DNA of 64,000 bases, taken from positions 1-64,000 of the forward strand of contig JAISOJ010000048.1 in assembly GCA_031275735.1 (NCBI GenBank), given 5' to 3'. The notes beneath the pieces were generated by a model, which saw only the letters and a list, made by a program, of their open reading frames with translations, was not told where the DNA came from and did no database searches. Shown here piece after piece: positions 17,156-24,486 of this stretch. Origin of the DNA: Dysgonamonadaceae bacterium (GTDB lineage Bacteria; Bacteroidota; Bacteroidia; Bacteroidales; Azobacteroidaceae). The stretch's first letter is position 1, and every line of letters starts with the position of its first letter. The position numbers and the translations under genes are program-made.

Positions 17156-18433
17156 TTAGGGTACTACACGAATGTTGTCTATTAATATAACCGGATCGCA
17201 GTTCGTACCGACGGCGTCTTTTTCATTGAATTTTTCAAGTCCGAAATTGGTCAGGTAAATATCCAAATTATTAAATGTATTCGGTAGTTGTTGCAACGAT
17301 CCACCCATAAATCCGATATCTATACCGGCATTGTTATATTTAAATTCAGAAAGAGGAATTGAAATAGTTTCCCAACCATCAGTTGTATAAGAACCGGTTG
17401 TTTGCCAGGGAATCCAAAATGCGCGAGCGTATTGATTGCTTTGATCCCAAAGCGGGTCGTTGTTATTTACCGGAGGCGCAAAATAAAATACCATCGGAAG
17501 TCCTGTCCATGCTTCCAATACATTTACTTCAAATTTCAAAGTAGAAGTAGCCGGATCACTGGAAAACAAATTATCAGTGCCATAACCATGATTTCCGCCA
17601 AAATAATAAAGCAATGCGTCGGTAGGGCCATTTGAGTAAACATCGGCAGCAACAGTGCCTGAAAAGCGTGCATAATTTCCTGTCAAAGCAAAATCGGGAT
17701 CATTTTCGACAAACGAAGGTGTATCCCAATCGTAACCTTTATTGCCTATACCTTCAAAGTCCATAATCCAACCGCGGTCGTCGTGGAAAACATCTTTGGA
17801 ACGCCCACTACTACCATACAGCGTTTTTACTTCAATGGCGCCTTTTATATCCATTGCGGGGGCTTTGAATACTATTTTGTTTTTTTCCACGCTTACCAAA
17901 TCCGAAGTGGGTACTTCATAGTCGCCGATGAACACTTTTATCAGACTGAAGTCGGGAGTTAAAAAGTAATCTCCGATAAGGACTGCTTCACTGCTTTCGG
18001 GCACTTGTTCGCATTTGATTCGGGTAAGTATCGGAGCTGGAATTTTTACTTCAAAGTCGTAATCAATCGTGTCTTTGGCGCCCGTAACAAAATACAGTTT
18101 ATCGGTTTCCAAGGTTGGTAAATCTTTCGGCACGTTCACAAAAAGCGTGTTTTTGGTAATCATATTAACATTCAACAAGGCTTTTACATCGTTGAACCAA
18201 ATTTCCTGAACACTTGTCAGATTTTCACCGATAATGAGGATGTTTTCTTCCATATAAGCGCCGGTGAGCAATTGTCCTGCTAAATTGCTGTCTTGATAGC
18301 GGATGTAATGGATCGTCGGCAGGCCATCGGTCGTTTCGTATTTTCCGGGCGTTTCTTCTTCGCATGATGTAAATAGGAGCGAGGAAAAGAAAAGTAATAC
18401 CGGAAGTATTTTATTTATATTATTAAATTTCAT
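17156..18433 (-). CDS. Surface glycan-binding protein (SGBP-B-like) lipoprotein
   Basis: 425 residues, with a lipoprotein signal ending FTSC (Cys about 24). Two IPT/TIG-like beta-sandwich units (about 40-210; LIIGENLTSVQEIWFND, VLIGDYFLTPDFSLIKVFIGD) lead to a C-terminal domain that begins near DDRGWIMDFEG. That domain contains YARFSGTVAADVYSNG, WTGLPMVFYFAP and a final DPVILIDNIRVVP. This is the layout of SGBP-B-type cell-surface binding proteins (the family including the xyloglucan-binding SGBP). By position right after susD it should capture mannan and pass it to the SusC/D pore. The aromatic residues of the C-terminal domain (W, Y, F in clusters) are candidates for the sugar platform. The specificity is inferred from the enzymes downstream. 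Confidence 0.87.
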   Translation of the reverse strand: MKFNNINKILPVLLFFSSLLFTSCEEETPGKYETTDGLPTIHYIRYQDSNLAGQLLTGAYMEENILIIGENLTSVQEIWFNDVKALLNVNMITKNTLFVNVPKDLPTLETDKLYFVTGAKDTIDYDFEVKIPAPILTRIKCEQVPESSEAVLIGDYFLTPDFSLIKVFIGDYEVPTSDLVSVEKNKIVFKAPAMDIKGAIEVKTLYGSSGRSKDVFHDDRGWIMDFEGIGNKGYDWDTPSFVENDPDFALTGNYARFSGTVAADVYSNGPTDALLYYFGGNHGYGTDNLFSSDPATSTLKFEVNVLEAWTGLPMVFYFAPPVNNNDPLWDQSNQYARAFWIPWQTTGSYTTDGWETISIPLSEFKYNNAGIDIGFMGGSLQQLPNTFNNLDIYLTNFGLEKFNEKDAVGTNCDPVILIDNIRVVP

Positions 18434-18451
18434 GACTGTAATTATTTTGAA

Positions 18452-20266
18452 TTAATAATGGTATTGACTTAAATCGTAATCAATCGGGTCTTCTGCTAAA
18501 TGCGGATTCATTTGCAAGTCGGTCGATGGGAACGGCATAGTAAATTTAGCATGCGTAAACGGTTTACCATCAGGTGTTTCTTCGTTAATGCGCGGTGAAA
18601 CTTTACCGGTATCATTGCCTTTATCATCTTTTTCATTTTTAGGATAACCGTCTGTAACGCCCCATGAGTTCCAACCTTCATTTCTGTAATAATCATCAAG
18701 GCCGGCATAATTTTTACGGTTTTGTCCGTTGAGGTAAGCAAGCGCTTCATCAGGCTTGTAATAATGCCAACGTACAATGTCGTACCAGAAATCGCCTTCA
18801 AATGCCATTTCAAGGCGACGTTCTTTGAAAATGTCTTCCCAGGTGATGGACGATTTTTCGGGAATACCGGCTCGCTTGCGGACTTCGTTGAATGCCCAGA
18901 GTGCTTCGGCGTCGGTAGTTGAAGCGGCATTACCGAGAATGGCTTCGGCATAAACCAGATAAACATCTGCCAAACGCAAGATATGAGTAGCTAAGCTGGT
19001 ACCACGTCCGATCATCGGCACTCCAAATTCGCCTAAGTGGTCGGCATTGTTACCTACAATGTGTTTTACGCAGTTTGCTCCTGTGGAGCTATGAAAAGTA
19101 CCCAATACGTTGCCGTAGAATTTGGTAAAATCGAAACCTTGGTTAAAGCTTACCTGCTGTTCGCTGGCGTTTGTTTTTGTAGGGCGGTTTCGCCAGAAAT
19201 ATTCATACACGTCGCCGTACATCATCATGGTGGCTTTACGGCGCTTGTCGATATTGTTGCGATTGGGTGAAAGCGCTCCGGTCGGGTTAGAACCGTCAAA
19301 TTTTTCGCCGAAAGCTTCTTGCAAATCGAGTGATGGTCCTGTCCAACTGCCCCACGAGTCTGCTTCGGAAAATCCGGATGGAGTCAAATCACATTGCAAG
19401 TCATTCATCGCTGTCCAGTAATTGTCGGCGGCAGTGACCCAGCGCCATGCAATCAGGCTTTCGTCGTCGGTATTGTGGCTACCACGGAAAATGTCGGCAT
19501 ATTCAGCCGTCAATTCACGTCCGCTTTCACGTACTACTTTTTGTGCATATTCTTTTGCTTTATCCAAATCATCCTGGTTTCGGTCGCCGTTACGTCCATA
19601 GCCCGATTTGGTCAGATATACTTTAGACAGCAATCCGTAAGCGGAATATTTATCCAAGCGTCCTTTCGCATTATCTTCCGGTAACCATTCGATGGCCTGT
19701 TCCAAGGTCATTACGATGTAATCATATACATTTTCAATTTTAGCCCTGTACAGTTGGTTGTATTCTCCGGTATTCATCAGTTCCGTATTGTTGTGTACAA
19801 TGGGTACTGCACCATAAATACGTACCATAAAGAAATAGGCCATTGCTTTCCAAACCAGAGCTTCGCCTTTGGCGGTATGTCGTCCTGTTTCGGTAGTTCC
19901 GCTACCGGCGTAGAGATCAATATTTTCCAATATTGTATTGGCTCGTGCGTTTACCGCCCAGAGTGAAGCGGCCATGCTTTTTACTTCTTCCATGTCGTCG
20001 TTGGGCGTAAGCAACCAGAAACCATTATCCTCTATGAAATAATTACCTGATTGACAATCTCCTACACGTAACCATCCCCGGAAAAAGTCAAACCAGGGCA
20101 CTGTGTATAACGGATTTACGGCTTGCAGGCATTGTTCGTCATTTGTATAGAATTTGGCCAGCGTGTAGTTGCCTTTATCGGGGCGATTGAGAAAGTCTTC
20201 ACACGACGATATGTTGGCCATACCGATTATAAGCAGTAACAGTTTTATGAATTTTATCTTTTTCAT
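18452..20266 (-). CDS. SusD/RagB-family outer-membrane lipoprotein
   Basis: 604 residues with a lipoprotein signal ending ISSC. The N-terminal EDFLNRPDKGNYT motif just after the lipidated cysteine is the classic SusD start. Next come the TPR-like helices (WKAMAYFFMVRIYGAVPIVH, YIVMTLEQAIEWLP, AYGLLSKVYL) and the C-terminal RagB/SusD part (LRLADVYLVYAEAIL, FNEVRKRAGIP, FKERRLEMAFEGDFWYDIVRW). It acts as the lid that delivers oligosaccharide to the partner SusC pore. It starts 18 bases after the susC stop, so the pair is clearly co-translated. The product is about 50 residues longer than typical SusD proteins, with extra loops around the sugar-contact region. Confidence 0.97.
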   Translation of the reverse strand: MKKIKFIKLLLLIIGMANISSCEDFLNRPDKGNYTLAKFYTNDEQCLQAVNPLYTVPWFDFFRGWLRVGDCQSGNYFIEDNGFWLLTPNDDMEEVKSMAASLWAVNARANTILENIDLYAGSGTTETGRHTAKGEALVWKAMAYFFMVRIYGAVPIVHNNTELMNTGEYNQLYRAKIENVYDYIVMTLEQAIEWLPEDNAKGRLDKYSAYGLLSKVYLTKSGYGRNGDRNQDDLDKAKEYAQKVVRESGRELTAEYADIFRGSHNTDDESLIAWRWVTAADNYWTAMNDLQCDLTPSGFSEADSWGSWTGPSLDLQEAFGEKFDGSNPTGALSPNRNNIDKRRKATMMMYGDVYEYFWRNRPTKTNASEQQVSFNQGFDFTKFYGNVLGTFHSSTGANCVKHIVGNNADHLGEFGVPMIGRGTSLATHILRLADVYLVYAEAILGNAASTTDAEALWAFNEVRKRAGIPEKSSITWEDIFKERRLEMAFEGDFWYDIVRWHYYKPDEALAYLNGQNRKNYAGLDDYYRNEGWNSWGVTDGYPKNEKDDKGNDTGKVSPRINEETPDGKPFTHAKFTMPFPSTDLQMNPHLAEDPIDYDLSQYHY

Positions 20267-20284
20267 ATTTTTTATGTATTAAAA

Positions 20285-23200
20285 TTAAAATGAAATATTA
20301 AGTCCGAACGATATGGTTCTCGGCGCCGGATAGCGCCCTTGATCGAATCCGAATGTTCGTCCTTCAGAATCTTGCGGGTTGATGCCCACTTCGGGATCGT
20401 AACCGGTGTATTTGGTTAGTGTGAGCAAGTTTTGTACATTCATATAAATGCGGACCGATTCGAATTGCCATTTTTTTGCCAGAGCAGTAGGCAGGTTATA
20501 GCCTAATGCAATATTTTTAAGACGCAGATACGAACCGTCTTCAATGTAACGGGTGCTGATACGTGCGTTATTGTAGGACTGCGAACGTCCGGCGCGTGGA
20601 ATGTTTGTTTGCGGATTGGACAAGGTAACGTTGTCTATGTCTTCGTACCAGTTATTAATGGTGTATTTCGGATCTGCGATATACGGGTTGTCAATCGGAT
20701 ATTGCTTGTCCGGATCAATGGGTACAATATTGGCAAAGTCCATGACTTTGGTTAGTTGGTTACTCCAATAACCCATTCCGGTAAGGCTGCGATCCAATGC
20801 ATTGAAAACTTTGTTTCCGTAGCTTCCTTGTATGAAGATATTCAGGTCGAAATTCTTATAAATGAATGTATTGTTAAATCCGTAAGTGAATTTGGGCAAG
20901 GGAGAACCGATGAATGTCCGGTCGTCTGTAGTGATCTTACCGTCGTTGTTCAAATCGCGGTATTTGATGTCTCCAGCAAAAACGGTGGCATAGCGGTCGT
21001 ATCCGTTTTCGGGAATTTCGCCCCATAAATGATTTTCAATATCGGCTTTGTCTTTATAAACGCCGTCGGCAATGTATCCGTAAAATTGATAGAGCGAACC
21101 TCCTACCGGAGAAAGACAGACAACGTCGCTCCATTGTCCGTATCCTTCGATGCCGGAAGCGTCTGTGCCTTGAAGCGCTACTAATTTATTTTTGTTGAAT
21201 GAAATTTGAAAATCGGTGCTCCATTTGAAATCTCGACCGTCGATGTTGCGCGAATTAATCGAAATTTCCAGTCCTTTATTGTTTATGGTTCCAAAGTTAC
21301 CCATAGGAGCTGTAAGCGCCGAATTTGCGTTACCGCGAGAACCGAAATAAGTTGGTAATTGTAATTCCATCAACAGATTGTTGGCTGTTTTGTCGTAGGC
21401 GTCAATCACCAAATTCAAGCGGTCGTTAAAGAAACCCAAATCAAGGCCTATGTTCCATTGGTTTTGCGTTTCCCATTGTACATACGGGTTTGCTATTTGT
21501 GCTTGCTTGTAACCGGAACCTAATCCGGTAGGAAACATCTCGAGTGATGCGTCCCATAAGCCACCGTTGATACTTGAATTGCCGGTTTGTCCCCAACCGA
21601 TACGCAATTTTCCGTTACTAAGTTGAATAGCTTCTCTTAACGAATTCAAAAATAGTTCATTGGAAAAACGCCATGCACCAGCTACTGAATGGAAAGGCGC
21701 CCAGCGGTTTTTGGGTCCGAAACTGGAAGATCCGTCGTATCGGAATGTATAAGTAAGTAAATAGCGGTCGTCGTAGTTGTACGTTTCGCGAGTAAAGAAC
21801 GAGGCCATTGCAGTATCGCCCATTCCATCATCAATTTTTTGTGTATCAGGATCTCCCAACTTTGGATTATGGATTTCGTTTCCGGGCAGATTATCTGCGA
21901 TAATCCGTTGCCATTCCCAGTTTGATTCCCATGCTTCCTGGCCAACCATAGCTGTCAAATGATGTTTTCCAAATGTATTGTTGTAAGTCAAGTAATTTTT
22001 CAGCGCCCACCACAGATTATTCGAGCGTTGCAATGAAATATGGTTGATAGGCCGTTGTACGGCTACTCCAAAATCATAAGTGGGTTTCCATTGTTCAGAC
22101 CGGGTATTCCCTATGTCGTAATCCAGTTCCGAATGTAGGGTGAGTTGTTTTAACGGTTTAATATCTACAAAGAAATTTCCGTTCAGTTTTTGACGGTTCA
22201 GAAGGTTTTCGTCTATTTGCGCAATGGCAATGGGGTTGATGGTAGTATATCCTTCGCGCACGGTTGATGCATAATTTCCATAGATATCGTAAATCGGTAT
22301 GTCGGGAGGTGTTTGTAAGGAGTAGGTCAAAACGCCTTCATCTCCTTCGGCGCGGTTCAAATGTTCTTCCGTGTCGGCATACATGGCGTTCAGTCCCAAT
22401 GTCAGCCAACTGTTGAGTTTGGCGTCCAAATTGACGCGGAATGAATAGCGTTTGAAATCGGTTCCGATAATTGTGCCTTCTTGATCCATGTATGAACCCG
22501 AAACAAAGTACTTCACAGTTTCACTACCGCCTTGCGCAGAAATGTTGTGCGAATTCATCAATGCTGTACGGAAAACAGCGTCTTGCCAGTTGGTTCCTGC
22601 ACCAAGCAGCGAGGGATCGCTGTATTCGGGTTGCTCAAATCCTCCGGAAGTAGTTGCCATCAGAGCGTTGCTATAGGTAGCGTATTCGCGAAGATTCATG
22701 ATATCCAGTCTGCGTACTTGATTTTGTACGCCAAACATTCCTTCGTAAGTGAATCTTGCTTTTCCTTCTTTTCCGCGTTTAGTGGTTATCAATATAACAC
22801 CATTGGCTCCTTGTGCACCGTAAATAGCTGTAGCGGAAGCATCTTTCAGAATTTCCATCGATACAATATCTCCCGGATTTAATGTGGACAAGGGCGAGAT
22901 GCTTGAGGCGCTTCCGTTTCCCAAATCCAATCCTAATCCATTGCCTGTAGTTGTTCCTCCTTGCCAAATAACCCCGTCAATAACATACAAGGGTTCTGCC
23001 CCTGCATTAATAGTGGCTTGTCCGCGTACTCGCACCGATACCGCCGAACCGGGCGCACCGGAAGTCATCACTGAAGTTACCCCGGAAGCACGACCTTGCA
23101 AAGCTTGGTCGATGTTGGTAATCAGCGATCCTTTGATTTTGTCTTCTCCCAACGAAACCGAAGCTCCCGATAAATCGCTCCTCTTCATCGTTCCATACCC

Positions 23201-23524
23201 TACAACTACTACTTCATCCAGTAGCTGTGTGTCTTCTTTCATCACAATTTGGAGATTTGCCGAGTTATTAGTTACCGAAATTTCTAATTTTTGGTAACCA
23301 ATGTAAGTAAATACCAAAACAGCCCTTTCCGAAGGAATCGAAATGGAGAAGTTGCCATCGATGTCGGTGACTGTTCCCAAAGCTGTTCCCTGCACAGTAA
23401 CACTCACTCCCGGCATTGTTTCTCCATCGGTTTCCGACCGTACAACGCCCGAAATGCTTGTCTGCGCCCATGCACACACGCCGGTAAAAAGAAATACCAG
23501 CAAAAACAACATTCGTCTTTTCAT
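20285..23524 (-). CDS. SusC/RagA-family TonB-dependent outer-membrane transporter
   Basis: 1079 residues. The signal peptide (LFLLVFLFTGVCAWA) is followed by a carboxypeptidase-regulatory-like domain (about 24-98; GETMPGVSVTVQGTALGT, TDIDGNFSI). Next comes the TonB box region (LLDEVVVVGYGT), a plug domain with SVRVRGQATINAGAEPLYVID and EILKDASATAIYGAQGANGVI, and a 22-strand barrel ending in FGLNISF with the terminal aromatic residue. It imports mannan oligosaccharides through the outer membrane using TonB energy, paired with the SusD lid. It is the first gene of the operon, with a consensus promoter 49 bases upstream. No STN domain is present at the N-terminus, so it should not be part of a FecR/sigma transmembrane signalling chain. 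Confidence 0.97.
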   Translation of the reverse strand: MKRRMLFLLVFLFTGVCAWAQTSISGVVRSETDGETMPGVSVTVQGTALGTVTDIDGNFSISIPSERAVLVFTYIGYQKLEISVTNNSANLQIVMKEDTQLLDEVVVVGYGTMKRSDLSGASVSLGEDKIKGSLITNIDQALQGRASGVTSVMTSGAPGSAVSVRVRGQATINAGAEPLYVIDGVIWQGGTTTGNGLGLDLGNGSASSISPLSTLNPGDIVSMEILKDASATAIYGAQGANGVILITTKRGKEGKARFTYEGMFGVQNQVRRLDIMNLREYATYSNALMATTSGGFEQPEYSDPSLLGAGTNWQDAVFRTALMNSHNISAQGGSETVKYFVSGSYMDQEGTIIGTDFKRYSFRVNLDAKLNSWLTLGLNAMYADTEEHLNRAEGDEGVLTYSLQTPPDIPIYDIYGNYASTVREGYTTINPIAIAQIDENLLNRQKLNGNFFVDIKPLKQLTLHSELDYDIGNTRSEQWKPTYDFGVAVQRPINHISLQRSNNLWWALKNYLTYNNTFGKHHLTAMVGQEAWESNWEWQRIIADNLPGNEIHNPKLGDPDTQKIDDGMGDTAMASFFTRETYNYDDRYLLTYTFRYDGSSSFGPKNRWAPFHSVAGAWRFSNELFLNSLREAIQLSNGKLRIGWGQTGNSSINGGLWDASLEMFPTGLGSGYKQAQIANPYVQWETQNQWNIGLDLGFFNDRLNLVIDAYDKTANNLLMELQLPTYFGSRGNANSALTAPMGNFGTINNKGLEISINSRNIDGRDFKWSTDFQISFNKNKLVALQGTDASGIEGYGQWSDVVCLSPVGGSLYQFYGYIADGVYKDKADIENHLWGEIPENGYDRYATVFAGDIKYRDLNNDGKITTDDRTFIGSPLPKFTYGFNNTFIYKNFDLNIFIQGSYGNKVFNALDRSLTGMGYWSNQLTKVMDFANIVPIDPDKQYPIDNPYIADPKYTINNWYEDIDNVTLSNPQTNIPRAGRSQSYNNARISTRYIEDGSYLRLKNIALGYNLPTALAKKWQFESVRIYMNVQNLLTLTKYTGYDPEVGINPQDSEGRTFGFDQGRYPAPRTISFGLNISF

Positions 23525-23572
23525 CTTAGATTATTTAGATATAATTAATGAATAATTTTTAAAATCGCTTTG

Positions 23573-23580
23573 CAAAGTTA
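23573..23580 (-). promoter_or_regulatory. -7 element of the PUL promoter
   Basis: TAACTTTG on the leftward strand matches the Bacteroidetes -7 consensus TAnnTTTG, 49 bases before the susC start. Upstream, GTTG lies 20 bases away; a full TTTG is 23 bases away, so the -33 box is imperfect, which fits a promoter needing activation. Confidence 0.6.
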
Positions 23581-23683
23581 GCGACAAGGTTAACAATTCT
23601 CAACAAAAAAAGGCTTGATTCCTTGTAAAAATGATACAGGATTTGTGATTATGAAACTTAAACAGGTAAAAAATGAAACATGT

Positions 23684-24034
23684 TTATAATTTTAACACAA
23701 TTGCGGCTTCTTTTATATCTCCAGAAAAAGGTGGATTGCGTTTGGCTAAACGGATTTCTACGGCTGTGATTGTTGGAAATTGTTGCTTGATGCGCCGGAC
23801 GATTCTTCCGGCTGCATGTTCCAATAATCGGGAGGGAATTTGCATTTCTTCTTTTACAACGGCATAGATAAAAGCATAATTGACAGTGTCTTCCAAATGA
23901 TCGGTCCGGATTGCGCGGCTTAAATCTGCATACAATTTTAAATCAACGGTAAATGTATTTCCGACTTTCTGTTCCTGTTCCATCACGCCATGATAAGCAT
24001 GAAAATTCATCCCCTTTAATTCGATGTATTGCAT
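23684..24034 (-). CDS. folB: Dihydroneopterin aldolase
   Basis: 116 residues, the normal length for FolB. It cleaves 7,8-dihydroneopterin to 6-hydroxymethyl-dihydropterin and glycolaldehyde in folate synthesis. Landmarks: IELKGMNFHAYHGVMEQEQKVG with the active-site Tyr/His region, the glutamate in DTVNYAFIYAVVKEEM, and RLLEHAAGRI followed by VEIRLAKRNPP. It is transcribed leftwards, away from the bactofilin gene, from a promoter that overlaps that gene's promoter. The 160-base gap to susC separates it from the PUL. Confidence 0.95.
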   Translation of the reverse strand: MQYIELKGMNFHAYHGVMEQEQKVGNTFTVDLKLYADLSRAIRTDHLEDTVNYAFIYAVVKEEMQIPSRLLEHAAGRIVRRIKQQFPTITAVEIRLAKRNPPFSGDIKEAAIVLKL

Positions 24035-24064
24035 TTTTTAATGTCTATCGTTTTTAATTTTATG

Positions 24065-24111
24065 CAAAATTACTTTTTTGTTTGTTTCTTAACAAATAAA
24101 TTGTATTTTTG
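24065..24111. promoter_or_regulatory. Overlapping divergent promoters for folB and the bactofilin gene
   Basis: Rightward: TTTG 24081-24084 and TATTTTTG 24104-24111, spacer 19. Leftward: TTTG (plus-strand CAAA) 24093-24096 and TAATTTTG (plus-strand CAAAATTA) 24065-24072, spacer 20. Each -33 box lies inside the other promoter's spacer, so the two should exclude each other when polymerase binds. Confidence 0.7.
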
Positions 24112-24130
24112 CAAACAAAAATTTATCCTT

Positions 24131-24475
24131 ATGCTGAATAATAAGAATACTGTTCCCCAAGGGACCGCCCATAATTCTATTACACCTGGAACATTAATTA
24201 AAGGAGATGTTAAAGCAGAAGAAGATTTTCGTATCGACGGAAAAATAGAAGGCAATATCGAGTGTTCGGGAAAAGTGATTGTCGGTCCTCAGGCTGAAAT
24301 AGCAGGTAATATTTATTGCAACAACGCCGACCTGATGGGTAAAATAAAGGGTAATATTGAAGTAAATGAAACTGTGAGCTTAAAAGCCCAAGTCGTTTTT
24401 ACGGGAGAAATAATAGCCAAGTACTTAGACATTGAAGCAGGCGCTGTATTCAACGGCACTTGTACAATGAAATAA
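24131..24475 (+). CDS. Bactofilin (polymer-forming cytoskeletal protein)
   Basis: 114 residues from ATG 24131; the frame is open further upstream, but the promoter's -7 box ends at 24111, so the upstream part is not transcribed. The bactofilin core is a right-handed beta-helix built from short glycine- and hydrophobic-rich turns: TLIKGDVKAEEDFRIDGKI, EGNIECSGKVIVGPQAEI, AGNIYCNNADLMGKIKGNI, and so on to AVFNGTCTM. It forms filaments without nucleotide that localise cell-wall or envelope enzymes. The short N-terminal tail (about 17 residues) and almost absent C-terminal tail are usual for small bactofilins of Bacteroidetes. No peptidase partner gene is adjacent. Confidence 0.93.
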   Translation: MLNNKNTVPQGTAHNSITPGTLIKGDVKAEEDFRIDGKIEGNIECSGKVIVGPQAEIAGNIYCNNADLMGKIKGNIEVNETVSLKAQVVFTGEIIAKYLDIEAGAVFNGTCTMK

Positions 24476-24486
24476 GGTATTCTTGT

